64,000 bases of DNA from Paenibacillus albidus (GCF_014644435.1 NZ_BMKR01000022.1:1-64000), one strand, 5' to 3'; shown: positions 18,432 through 26,638, counted from the first letter of the stretch. The notes: generated by a model not told the origin, from the sequence alone. Numbers and translations: made by a program.

Positions 18432-18713
18432 TTAATTACCTAAATTCATTTCATTTTTAACAAGTAAAGTGATTTTGTTAACAGTTCTGAAATGTCCACT
18501 TACAATAGCATCTTCCGCTATTTTAACATGAAACTTCTTTTTAATTTCAAAATATAATCTTAATAAATCCCTTGCTTTTAATCGAATTTCACTACCTAAT
18601 AAATCTTTGTCACAATAATCTTCTATAAAAACAAATGAATCAGTAAATATGACATTATTTAAAATATCAATAATTGATGCTTTAACATTAAAAGTTTCAA
18701 TTTCAATTATCAT
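18432..18713 (-). CDS. acyl-carrier-related protein of the peptide-maturation cluster
   Basis: This 93-residue protein has the helical spacing of an acyl carrier protein: ARDLLRLYFEIKKKFHVKI aligns with the helix II/III region of ACP. The Asp-Ser-Leu that carries phosphopantetheine is not there; counting back from the conserved Phe, the serine position is Ala47. It probably works as a binding scaffold rather than a carrier. Clostridial Cys-rich peptide systems contain a small acyl-carrier-related protein at the same place. It lies 35 bases after the P-loop protein gene and three bases before the protease gene. Confidence 0.75.
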   Translation of the reverse strand: MIIEIETFNVKASIIDILNNVIFTDSFVFIEDYCDKDLLGSEIRLKARDLLRLYFEIKKKFHVKIAEDAIVSGHFRTVNKITLLVKNEMNLGN

Positions 18714-18748
18714 AAAAAATCAGCCCCCAATGTAAATGAACTTATAAA

Positions 18749-19870
18749 CTAAAATACTACACTATTACTATTCTCAGACAGTTTGTTTATTAACATTTCC
18801 GTTAAATCGCCCTTATCACTTAATAAATTATAGATAGGAACTGTCGTCAAGCTATTTACTTTTTCGATTGTTTTATCAATTAGCTTTATGTTTATAGTAC
18901 TAGATCTAACTTTTTCTGGTTTTGCATTTACCATCTCTACCCAGTCGATCTGCCGATTACTAATATTATAAGCGTCTATTTCAAAGCCAAATCTATACTT
19001 CACTGTATTTCCTATTAATTCTAAATATTTCGCGGTAAAATCTTCATGAAATAAACATAAAACGGATGCATCAGGCACTACAGCTTGTGATACTAAAAAT
19101 GCAGTAATACCAAAATTGTTGTGTATCTTGTTGTCGTAAGGAACAATACCGCCAGGGATGCAAATTACGATAACATCTGGATTTTCAGATTTCTCGATGT
19201 TTTTGATGTACTTATTAAATAGAAAAATTTTCTCTACATCGTCAAACTTTCTTTCAGTCATAAAATTTGGAAAAGAGTGATATCCAAGAAACTCACAATA
19301 TGATCTTGATCCGATCATACTTATCTTATATCCACTCTCTTCAAGCTGTTTTTTTATATTAATTTGAGTTGTGAATTTCCCAGTGCTATTGGATAACCCC
19401 ATTACTACAATTACCGGAGTGTTAATATTAAGAATACCTTCTCTGCAATTAATTTCGTCTATGGTTGAATCAGGATTATTTGAATAATCCTCAAAAAGCA
19501 CTTCATTTTCTATGCTATTTATTCTCAACTCTTCTCTAATTTGAGGAGAAAGAGGAGCCAAGTTTATAATTTTTTTATGAGCATCAATAGCCATCTTAAT
19601 CTTTGGGTAAAGTGACCACTCGAAATCAATATAACTATCTACTTCAGTGAAAATAACTGTATCTACAATGCTCAATAATGCATCAAAATCTTTTTTAACT
19701 ACTAGATTTAGAGCTGACCCCCCATCCGCAATTGAAGCGTCTTTTCCACAAAGACCGGAACCATTTAATGAACATAGATGAATCTCATTAAATTTATCAA
19801 TGAAGTTATTACTTCGTAAAATTGGAGCGAAGCTGGAATCATATGGATATATAAGAACATCGTTCTTCAT
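18749..19870 (-). CDS. P-loop peptide-maturation protein (TIGR04066-like, DUF1611-like)
   Basis: The protein has 373 residues. An N-terminal domain (about 1-140) resembles the sugar/nucleotide-binding front half of DUF1611-type proteins. It is followed at 158-166 by an extended Walker A, MGLSNSTGKFTTQI, with five residues between the first Gly and Gly-Lys as in DUF1611. The rest of a Rossmann-like NTPase domain follows (VIVICIPGGIVPYD around 235). The operon context (15 bases after the radical SAM gene) and length fit the 'peptide maturation system' protein of clostridial CLI_3235 clusters. Its biochemical role is unknown; ATP or GTP binding is an inference from the loop. Confidence 0.78.
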   Translation of the reverse strand: MKNDVLIYPYDSSFAPILRSNNFIDKFNEIHLCSLNGSGLCGKDASIADGGSALNLVVKKDFDALLSIVDTVIFTEVDSYIDFEWSLYPKIKMAIDAHKKIINLAPLSPQIREELRINSIENEVLFEDYSNNPDSTIDEINCREGILNINTPVIVVMGLSNSTGKFTTQINIKKQLEESGYKISMIGSRSYCEFLGYHSFPNFMTERKFDDVEKIFLFNKYIKNIEKSENPDVIVICIPGGIVPYDNKIHNNFGITAFLVSQAVVPDASVLCLFHEDFTAKYLELIGNTVKYRFGFEIDAYNISNRQIDWVEMVNAKPEKVRSSTINIKLIDKTIEKVNSLTTVPIYNLLSDKGDLTEMLINKLSENSNSVVF

Positions 19871-19884
19871 TAAAAGATCCTCCT

Positions 19885-21315
19885 TTAGTAATTTTTACTT
19901 ACTTTTATCATGTCACTTCTAAAGCCTAAATCTTTTAATGTACAAGCGTCCTTTAGCATTTCTTCAAAGTTCCGTCTTGCATTTACACATGCTTGTTCTT
20001 TAAGTTCCTTGGATAGTCTTTCTTCTTCATCTCCGCTATCCGCCATAGCAGCACAGACAATGCATCCTCTAAAAGCAAAACAATTCTTACATTCTTCCTC
20101 GGTAATCTTTCCAACATTCAGTAATTTGTCTACTTTTTCAACATTTAATCCCTCAACCACATTACCAATCTTCATAATTTTTGAATTTTCATTAACTCTT
20201 TCACATGGAAAAAAATCTCCTTCAGTGTTCATAAATAATCTAAGTTGACCTGGTATACATGGTCCTGCATGGTGGCTTTTTTCTAGAAGTGGGTAATATG
20301 ATTTACTTGAGTCATTTATAAAATCAATTAATAAAGCATTAGAACTTCTCATTAATTGAGAGTTGTTTTTATCAGGAATCTCCTCAAACAAGTGGAGAAA
20401 ATATTTGAATTTATTGTATTGCCATTCAGATATAAAATCTTCATTCACTTCGACTTTCTCTTTTCGATAATGATCAGAGATTATTGACCCCATAATTGCA
20501 GTTTCTTTAAAAAAATCTTCCTCGTCAGCTACAAATTCATTTAAACAGTTCAAATCGATTGAAGGATCAATTACCATAGAAAATTGGATATTTTTTTTAA
20601 AATCCGGATATTTCAGTTCTATACTTTTAATATTGTTATATACTGTTTCAAAGGTACCACAGTTATTAGTAGCAAATTTCCTATTTTTGTCGTGGATATC
20701 TCGAGGACCATCTAAGCTGATAGTTAAATGAATATTAAATTTAGAAAAAAATTCTATTTTCTCATCATTTAATAAACTACCGTTGGTAGTCATGCTGAAA
20801 GTTACTATTTTTCCATCTGAAGCTTCAATCGCATATTCCATGCTTTTTTTAATCAATTCAAATTCAATTAGTGGTTCTCCCCCATAAAAACTGATATTGA
20901 TGTTCGAAGAATCTTTTGAGCTATCAATTAGAAAGTCTATTCCTTTTTTAGCTACTTCCCAGTTCATTCTTTTGCTTGAGTGGTTTCGGTTGTCATATCC
21001 ACCAGAATAAACACAGTAATCACATCGAAAATTGCATTGCTGAGTTAGTTGCAAATTTAACTTTTTTATTTTATTACTCAAAATATCTTCTAACATTTCC
21101 GTCGCAGGATGTTCAATCACCTTCACCCTATTTGATGAAAGAAATCCTTGTTCTTGAAGAGTATAAAGTTCATGATTTAAGAATTCTTGATGATCCTTTA
21201 GTATATTGAAACTCTCCTCTGAGATATTTACAATTTTATGTTGATTGATATCAAAAAAATAAAATTTGTCCATATTTTTAAATACATGTACAAACGGACT
21301 TGAACCTTTCCCCAT
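19885..21315 (-). CDS. radical SAM/SPASM peptide maturase (CcpM-like)
   Basis: The enzyme probably installs radical-derived crosslinks on the Cys-rich precursor. The radical SAM Cys triad is C94-x3-C98-x2-C101 (QCNFRCDYC), counted from the ATG at 21315. That start has AGGGG eight bases upstream, whereas the GTG at 21324 is too close to it. Residues 8-62 (VFKNMDKFYFFDINQHKIVN) resemble a short PqqD-like recognition region. The C-terminal SPASM/twitch region has Cys in GPCIPG, FFPCERV, ECKNCFAFRGCIVC and EQACVN, enough for two auxiliary Fe-S clusters. Length is 476 residues, typical of peptide maturases. It lies immediately downstream of the precursor gene, past a strong hairpin. Confidence 0.9.
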   Translation of the reverse strand: MGKGSSPFVHVFKNMDKFYFFDINQHKIVNISEESFNILKDHQEFLNHELYTLQEQGFLSSNRVKVIEHPATEMLEDILSNKIKKLNLQLTQQCNFRCDYCVYSGGYDNRNHSSKRMNWEVAKKGIDFLIDSSKDSSNINISFYGGEPLIEFELIKKSMEYAIEASDGKIVTFSMTTNGSLLNDEKIEFFSKFNIHLTISLDGPRDIHDKNRKFATNNCGTFETVYNNIKSIELKYPDFKKNIQFSMVIDPSIDLNCLNEFVADEEDFFKETAIMGSIISDHYRKEKVEVNEDFISEWQYNKFKYFLHLFEEIPDKNNSQLMRSSNALLIDFINDSSKSYYPLLEKSHHAGPCIPGQLRLFMNTEGDFFPCERVNENSKIMKIGNVVEGLNVEKVDKLLNVGKITEEECKNCFAFRGCIVCAAMADSGDEEERLSKELKEQACVNARRNFEEMLKDACTLKDLGFRSDMIKVSKNY

Positions 21316-21344
21316 ATCAAACACCCCTATTCATAAAAATATAT

Positions 21345-21368
21345 AAAACGGGGGGGCCCCCCCGTTTT
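21345..21368 (-). terminator. attenuator hairpin between precursor and maturase
   Basis: This is a perfect 24-base palindrome (AAAAC, seven G, seven C, GTTTT). As RNA it can form a ten-base-pair stem with a GGCC loop followed by TTTTATATATTTTT on the minus strand. It stands 28 bases after the precursor stop and about 30 before the maturase ATG. Partial termination here would make more precursor than enzyme mRNA, as in many bacteriocin operons. Confidence 0.8.
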
Positions 21369-21396
21369 GATAATTCAGATAACTAAAAACCTTCCC

Positions 21397-21564
21397 TTAA
21401 TAAGCTGCATTAGACGGATAGTTATGACCATTGCTGCTTGAATCACCATCACCCCATGAAAGCCAATTCCCACACTTACATACTGCGCACCAGCATAAAC
21501 AACTGCAAGCATAAGCCTCAATAGTATACCTTTGTTCATGATTCTTTTTATTCAATTTTTTCAT
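21397..21564 (-). CDS. Cys-rich RiPP precursor peptide (CLI_3235/Clo7bot-like)
   Basis: This 55-residue peptide begins MKKLNKKNHEQRYTIEAYA, a basic/polar leader. A Cys-dense core, ACSCLCWCAVCKCGNW, follows at about 19-34. The tail is Gly/Asp/Ser/Asn-rich and ends in SNAAY. The six Cys are at 20, 22, 24, 26, 29 and 31, several alternating with one residue, as in substrates of thioether-forming radical SAM maturases. The ATG follows AAGGGAG at good spacing. It lies between the exporter and maturase genes, exactly where a precursor is expected. The leader (KKLxKKxxE...IEAYxC) recalls the clostridial CLI_3235 family. Modification type and activity are inferred, not seen. Confidence 0.88.
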   Translation of the reverse strand: MKKLNKKNHEQRYTIEAYACSCLCWCAVCKCGNWLSWGDGDSSSNGHNYPSNAAY

Positions 21565-21609
21565 TTTATAATTCTCCCTTCTTTTGTTACTATTTTTATT
21601 TATATGAAC

Positions 21610-21635
21610 CCTTATGTTTGCGCGCGAACATAAGG
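21610..21635. promoter_or_regulatory. GC-rich palindrome upstream of the precursor gene
   Basis: CCTTATGTT and AACATAAGG flank a TGCGCGCG centre, forming a near-perfect 26-base inverted repeat in otherwise very AT-rich DNA. It lies 46 bases before the precursor ATG and 35 bases after the exporter stop. No T run follows on the minus strand, so an operator or an mRNA-protecting hairpin at the 5' end of the precursor message fits better than a terminator. Confidence 0.55.
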
Positions 21636-21670
21636 AAACATAACTTCAATGAAAATTTTATTAGTATTTT

Positions 21671-23425
21671 TTATCTATTTTTCATAAAATCCAATTCCTC
21701 TTTGTACAACCTTTGGTACAAAGAATCAACTTTCATTAGATATTCATGTGTTCCTTGATTTACTATCTGCCCATTATTAACAACCATAATTTCATCAGCA
21801 TCTATTATATTTAAAAGTCTGTGGGCAATAATTATGACTAAATGATCATTTGATAATTCATTAATAATTTTTTTTGTACTGAATTGAGAATCATTATCTA
21901 GAGCAGATGTGGCTTCATCGAATAAAATAATCTTAGACCTTTTAAGAATCGCTCTTGCAAATGCAATGCTTTGTCTTTGCCCTCCAGAAAGGTTTCGAGC
22001 ACTATTTAATAATTTTGTATTATATCTTTCGGGTAATGTATTAATAAATTCATGTATGTTCACTTTTTCACAAGCATTTATAATATCTCTCATACTGCTT
22101 TGTGGATTTGCAAGTAATAAATTCTCTTTAATAGTCAGATTAAATAAAGTTGGTTCTTGTCTCACCACAGCTATATTTTTCCTCAGAGAAATTTCATTCA
22201 GTTCTTTTATATCAATACCATCTATTGTAATTTTTCCTGTTAAGGGGTCATTAAATCTAGTAATCAAATTGAAAATTGTACTTTTTCCAGCACCATTTAA
22301 ACCAACCATTGCATATTTTTTTCCTGGATTTATATCTAAATTTAAGTTTTGGAGTACAGTATTTTGTTTTTCGTAATTAAAGTTAACATTTTCAAACTTT
22401 ATTTCCCCCTCTAATGAGTCAATATCTAAATCACCAAATTCTTCAACAGATTTATGATCTATCAGATCGTAAACTCTTTGCAACGAAACTCCTGCTTTTC
22501 GGAGACTTAAATTTATTTTGGTAAGATTTGAAAGAGATCTCAAGAACTGTTGACTATACGATGTAAAGGCAATAAAATATTCTACTTTTAAATTCTCCTT
22601 AAAAATTAAATATGCACCCACAGAGTACAGTACAATCTGTGTAGTATAATTGACTATTAAACTTATATTCCCCGCTAATGTAGATAGGATGTTCATGTCT
22701 ATATTTAATTTTTTTATTCTTGAACTTAACTCTAGGAATAAATTTACTCTTTCTTTCTTTACTCCTAATGCTTTTATTTCTTTAATCCCTGCTAAAGATT
22801 CTTGTACTACTGAGAAATATTCATCATATACATTCATTGTTGTGGTATTTTTTTCTTTCAATAGCTTTCCAAATTTTAAGTTTATGTAATAGGTTAATGG
22901 AAAGGAGATTATTGTAATAAATGCTAAAGTAGGACTAATCGCAAATGCAATTATACCTACAAAAACAACTTTTAAAATATCAAGGCTAATATTGATAAAT
23001 TCTTGAGTTATTAAATTGGAAATAGTAGCTGTATCTTCATGCAACCGTGAAAGAAATCCACCTTGCCCAATATCCTCAAATGCTGAAACCTGCAAATTCA
23101 TAATTTTCCGAAAAATACTCTCTTTTAAATCGTATATAATATTTTCATTTAAGTAACTGAATAAAAAAGTTTGAACATAATTTAAAATGATCTGAAGAGA
23201 ATATATGATAATTATGTAAACTATCAATTTTATTATATGTTGATAGTCCTTAGAGAATAATCCTGTTAAAAGCTTCCCCCAAATTAAGGGCTCTATTAAA
23301 CTTATCCCCACACCACTTACTAAACAAATTATAGAAAACAAAAATCTAAGTTTATAAGGTTTTAAAAATTTAATTGATTTTGAAAATAATAAACGCAAAC
23401 TTGTATCAAATAAGTTAGGTTGCAA
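21671..23425 (-). CDS. ABC transporter (fused permease and ATPase), peptide export
   Basis: This half-size exporter has six TM helices (about 20-310) followed by an ATPase domain. It carries Walker A GLNGAGKST, signature LSGGQRQS, Walker B IILFDEATSALD and switch His in IIAHRLL. There is no N-terminal C39 peptidase domain, so leader removal must be done elsewhere, probably by the S8 protease. The best start is TTG at 23425 (584 residues) with AAGGTGG eight bases upstream; the GTG at 23437 overlaps that site. First gene of the island operon; it probably exports the mature peptide and may confer immunity. Confidence 0.88.
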   Translation of the reverse strand: MQPNLFDTSLRLLFSKSIKFLKPYKLRFLFSIICLVSGVGISLIEPLIWGKLLTGLFSKDYQHIIKLIVYIIIIYSLQIILNYVQTFLFSYLNENIIYDLKESIFRKIMNLQVSAFEDIGQGGFLSRLHEDTATISNLITQEFINISLDILKVVFVGIIAFAISPTLAFITIISFPLTYYINLKFGKLLKEKNTTTMNVYDEYFSVVQESLAGIKEIKALGVKKERVNLFLELSSRIKKLNIDMNILSTLAGNISLIVNYTTQIVLYSVGAYLIFKENLKVEYFIAFTSYSQQFLRSLSNLTKINLSLRKAGVSLQRVYDLIDHKSVEEFGDLDIDSLEGEIKFENVNFNYEKQNTVLQNLNLDINPGKKYAMVGLNGAGKSTIFNLITRFNDPLTGKITIDGIDIKELNEISLRKNIAVVRQEPTLFNLTIKENLLLANPQSSMRDIINACEKVNIHEFINTLPERYNTKLLNSARNLSGGQRQSIAFARAILKRSKIILFDEATSALDNDSQFSTKKIINELSNDHLVIIIAHRLLNIIDADEIMVVNNGQIVNQGTHEYLMKVDSLYQRLYKEELDFMKNR

Positions 23426-23437
23426 TATTGTTACCAC

Positions 23438-23770
23438 CTTAGCCTCTTAGATTTTTTCTATTATTTATTACAACATAATGTTTTGCTAAGCTTAAAATAT
23501 TTGTAATCATTTGTCAATATTTAGTATTTTATATAAGTATATTGAATTATCATGAATTTTCAATTCACTAATTACTTTTTTTGTTATTTAATCTATTTTA
23601 ATAAATGTGTAAGAAAAGAATTTTCGCAATTAAAACTCTTGTACAATATTATGAAGCCTGCGGAGATTATTAATAGAAATAAATCCTAATAGACAAAAGC
23701 ATTTTTTCCACTGAAAATATGTTAAAATGAGTTCATCTCACTATGAGGAATCAAGGGGGCGTCGATCGTT
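23438..23770. other. AT-rich intergenic edge of the peptide island
   Basis: About 330 very AT-rich bases lie between the divergent exporter and PAP2 genes. The promoter of the peptide operon must lie here. The AT-rich composition ends near 23700, marking the right edge of the acquired segment. I see no further small gene or repeat that would define an attachment site. Confidence 0.4.
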
Positions 23771-24610
23771 TTGCTTTACCAATCAATGAATCATATCGTT
23801 TTATACACTGTATTAATTGTAATCCTGCTGTTATGGGTTGGCTCGAAACGCAATCCAATTCTGGCTTTAGTATCAATGGGCAAAGAGCTTCGGTCCTATA
23901 AATTTCTTATCCTGCTTGCTGCCGTCTTCGGAGTCCTCACTCTGAATAAATACGAACTGCAAATTGAGGAGAGGATGCATCTTACTTCTGATTTCACCCC
24001 TTTCGTCTTTGGATTGGAAGGTCATTTTGTCCAGCAGCTTCAGCAGCTTTTTTATAGTCCCTGGCTCACACCGGTGATTGTATTTTTTTACATTTTCATG
24101 CTGCAAGCCGTCCTCGCGGCATCACTTGGTATTTATGCGCTGGGGAACCGTGTAATGTTGTATGCAACCTGTTATGCGATAATATTGAATTATGCCATCG
24201 CTATCCCGTTCTACCTGTTTGTACCGGTCAACGAAGTATGGTCCTATGCGCCGGCAGGTGTCAAATTCACAATGCTTGATGCCTTCCCTAGGTTCGAGCA
24301 GGAATACCGGCAGCTCTCCGGATTGAACAATTGTTTCCCAAGCCTGCATACTTCCATCTCCGTTACTGTGGCACTGCTCGCTTTTCGTTCAGGCAACCGG
24401 ATCTGGATGGTTATTTCAAGCATCTCGGCAGCCTTCATCGTCTTTGGTATTTTCTATCTTGGCATACACTGGCTGACGGATATGATTGGCGGCGTACTGC
24501 TGGCTGTGGTCTCCACCTCACTCGGGGTACAATTCTCCAAGCTGACCCTGCGCAGCGGTGATCCAGCACTTGCCTTGCAGACCCGCGCTTCCCGCGCCAA
24601 TATACGTTAA
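23771..24610 (+). CDS. PAP2-superfamily membrane phosphatase (Aur1/Ipt1-like)
   Basis: This 279-residue protein has about six TM helices. The PAP2 motifs FPSLHTSISVT (around 195) and GIHWLTDMIGG (around 235) carry the catalytic His residues. The arrangement (inositolphosphotransferase/phosphatase type) suggests hydrolysis or transfer on lipid phosphates at the outer membrane face, such as undecaprenyl diphosphate or phosphatidic acid; the substrate is unknown. The start is TTG at 23771 behind AAGGGGG; an ATG at 23786 is possible. Codon use is that of the host, so it lies outside the island. Confidence 0.82.
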   Translation: MLYQSMNHIVLYTVLIVILLLWVGSKRNPILALVSMGKELRSYKFLILLAAVFGVLTLNKYELQIEERMHLTSDFTPFVFGLEGHFVQQLQQLFYSPWLTPVIVFFYIFMLQAVLAASLGIYALGNRVMLYATCYAIILNYAIAIPFYLFVPVNEVWSYAPAGVKFTMLDAFPRFEQEYRQLSGLNNCFPSLHTSISVTVALLAFRSGNRIWMVISSISAAFIVFGIFYLGIHWLTDMIGGVLLAVVSTSLGVQFSKLTLRSGDPALALQTRASRANIR

Positions 24611-24706
24611 TTCTTCTATAGCATCACTGACAGAAGAGGTTGTTCCATAACTAGATTTTATACGACAGAGACAGCCCTTCTTTATTCCAGTAACCGTAAA
24701 AAGTCA

Positions 24707-24758
24707 ACAAAGCAGCGACCACCTCCTGTATTGGAGAATCGCTGCTTTGTGCTTTTTA
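24707..24758 (+). terminator. terminator after the PAP2 phosphatase gene
   Basis: ACAAAGCAGCGA and TCGCTGCTTTGT form a perfect 12-base-pair stem with a smaller hairpin (CTCC/GGAG) in the loop. GCTTTTT follows. Confidence 0.8.
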
Positions 24759-24762
24759 AAAG

Positions 24763-24840
24763 GGCTCAAATCCATAGTCAGCGGTTGACTTGGTGCCGGC
24801 AACAACTCGTCACCGGGACCGGCTGTGCAAGGAAGCGGAC
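24763..24840. repeat. dispersed intergenic repeat, copy 2
   Basis: This is the inverted counterpart of 112-192, with only scattered mismatches and small gaps over about 78 bases. It starts at GGCTCAAAT and runs to GGAAGCGGA. No coding potential is visible. Confidence 0.7.
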
Positions 24841-25060
24841 ACAGGTGCTCTTATTGTATGATCTCTAGCCCAAAACAAGGGTCCATGGAGCATTAACGGC
24901 TCCTGAGTCCGTCTGACCAGAAAAATGAGCTTATTTCGCGAAATAACGCTTCTCCGGTCCGCTAAACCTAATAAATTAAATCTGGATACAACAGCGATTG
25001 TAACAACGGTCCGTTTGCGGTGCGTCCACACAAATACCCATGTCCTCCAATATCCATAAA

Positions 25061-25105
25061 ATCAAAAAGACTGCTCCGCGCCTTAACAGGCTGGCGGAAC
25101 AGTCT
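25061..25105 (-). terminator. terminator of the ruvCAB-queA-tgt-yajC unit
   Basis: On the minus strand AGACTGTTCCGCC pairs with GGCGCGGAGCAGTCT (about eleven pairs with small bulges), followed by TTTTTGATTTT. It lies about 25 bases after the yajC stop. Confidence 0.75.
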
Positions 25106-25127
25106 CATGACTAACTAATATTGCATA

Positions 25128-25439
25128 CTACGCTTTTTCATCCGCATCCGGAGATACAGAGTGACTGATAGAACCCCGGTCAAAGGTCAATTTGGTGACA
25201 TCATTTACACGAAGCACCACGATATCATCGGAAATCTCCATGATCGTCCCGTGAAGGCCACCAATAGTGACCACCTTATCGCCCTTCTTCAGAGCTTTCA
25301 ACATCAAATTGCGTGTTTTTGTTTTCTTCTGCTGCGGACGAATCAACAAGAAGTAGAAAACAACAAACATTAGTACAAACGGGCCTATAAGACCCAGTAA
25401 GCTACCCCCACTTGGTGCTGCTGTTGCATATTGAAACAT
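25128..25439 (-). CDS. yajC: preprotein translocase subunit YajC
   Basis: This 103-residue accessory subunit of the SecDF-YajC complex has one N-terminal TM helix (PFVLMFVVFYFLLIRPQQKK, cytoplasmic side after RPQQKK). A small KOW-like cytoplasmic domain follows (LKKGDKVVTIGGLHGTI). The ATG at 25439 has GGGGGGAG upstream; the longer open frame is unneeded. It is the last gene of the queA-tgt operon. In the conserved order yrzE-family and spoVB genes would follow directly, but here the peptide island lies between. Confidence 0.93.
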   Translation of the reverse strand: MFQYATAAPSGGSLLGLIGPFVLMFVVFYFLLIRPQQKKTKTRNLMLKALKKGDKVVTIGGLHGTIMEISDDIVVLRVNDVTKLTFDRGSISHSVSPDADEKA

Positions 25440-25481
25440 AATTCTCCCCCCTTTCAAAGTGCATTAGCGCACAATCAGTCC

Positions 25482-26618
25482 TTAAAAGCCTTTAAGATTA
25501 TCATATAAGCCGTATTGTGCAAAAAACTCATCGCGAAAATCAAGCAGCCGATCTTCTCTGATGGCTTCACGCACTTTACGCATTAGTTCCAACAGGAAGT
25601 GCAAATTATGGTATGTCGTCAATCTTAGACCGAAGGTTTCATCGGCTTTGATCAAATGGCGCAAATACGCGCGGGAATAATTCCGGCATGTGTAACAGCT
25701 GCACTCCGGATCAAGCGGCCCGAAATCACGGGCATACTGTGCGTTGCGTACAACGAGTCTTCCCTGACTGGTCATCGTCGTTCCGTTGCGGGCAATACGG
25801 GTAGGCAGAACACAGTCAAACATGTCCACTCCCCGGATCGATCCTTCCAGCAGCGCATCCGGTGAACCGACGCCCATTAAATAGCGCGGTTTCCCTTGCG
25901 GCAGCAGCGGAACCGTATAATCCAGCACTTCATACATTAGCTGCTTGGACTCTCCGACGCTGAGCCCTCCAATAGCATACCCCGGGAAATCCATGGAAGT
26001 CAAATCAGCCGCACTCTGACGGCGCAGATCCTCATGCATGCCTCCCTGAACAATCGCGAACAGTCCCTGATCCTCTGGACGGGCATGGCTTGCAAGGCAA
26101 CGTTCCGCCCAGCGTGTCGTACGCTCCAAAGACTTTTTGACGTAATCGTATTCGGCCGGATAAGGCGGACATTCATCAAAAGCCATCATAATATCAGACC
26201 CCAGGGCGTTCTGAATTTCCATCGCCACTTCCGGGGAAAGGAACTTCTTGTCTCCGTTCAAATGGGAGCGGAAATGCACACCCTCTTCGGTAATCTTCCG
26301 CATATCGCTCAGCGAGAAGACCTGAAAGCCGCCGCTGTCGGTCAGAATGGGACGGTCCCAGTTCATGAATTTGTGCAGGCCGCCGGCCTCGCGGATAATG
26401 TCATGGCCCGGGCGCAGGAACAGATGGTAGGTATTGCTCAGAATGATATGGGCATCCATCTCTTTCAGTTCTTCCGGGCTCATCGTTTTGACCGTGGCCA
26501 GTGTGCCTACAGGCATAAAAGCCGGTGTCTCAATAACACCGTGTGGAGTATGGACTCTTCCGAGCCGGGCTCCGGATTGTTTGCACGTTTTGATGTGCTC
26601 ATAAGTAATTGCTGCCAT
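25482..26618 (-). CDS. tgt: tRNA-guanine transglycosylase
   Basis: The enzyme swaps guanine-34 for preQ1 in GU(N)-anticodon tRNAs, the step that commits to queuosine. The 378 residues show the TIM-barrel signatures LTDSGGFQVFSLS (nucleophile-region Asp), GGLSVGESK (preQ1 binding) and the zinc ligands CSCYTCRNYS...H near the C-terminus. It lies between queA and yajC with 20-40 base gaps on the same strand, as in B. subtilis. Confidence 0.96.
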   Translation of the reverse strand: MAAITYEHIKTCKQSGARLGRVHTPHGVIETPAFMPVGTLATVKTMSPEELKEMDAHIILSNTYHLFLRPGHDIIREAGGLHKFMNWDRPILTDSGGFQVFSLSDMRKITEEGVHFRSHLNGDKKFLSPEVAMEIQNALGSDIMMAFDECPPYPAEYDYVKKSLERTTRWAERCLASHARPEDQGLFAIVQGGMHEDLRRQSAADLTSMDFPGYAIGGLSVGESKQLMYEVLDYTVPLLPQGKPRYLMGVGSPDALLEGSIRGVDMFDCVLPTRIARNGTTMTSQGRLVVRNAQYARDFGPLDPECSCYTCRNYSRAYLRHLIKADETFGLRLTTYHNLHFLLELMRKVREAIREDRLLDFRDEFFAQYGLYDNLKGF

Positions 26619-26638
26619 TGTTTAACCCATCCTCTTAC

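Larger units (their letters stand above)
24611..25127. other. intergenic region with terminators and a dispersed repeat
   Basis: About 515 bases without a gene. It holds the PAP2 terminator, the second copy of the dispersed repeat and the terminator of the yajC operon. I see no further signal in 24860-25060. Confidence 0.5.
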
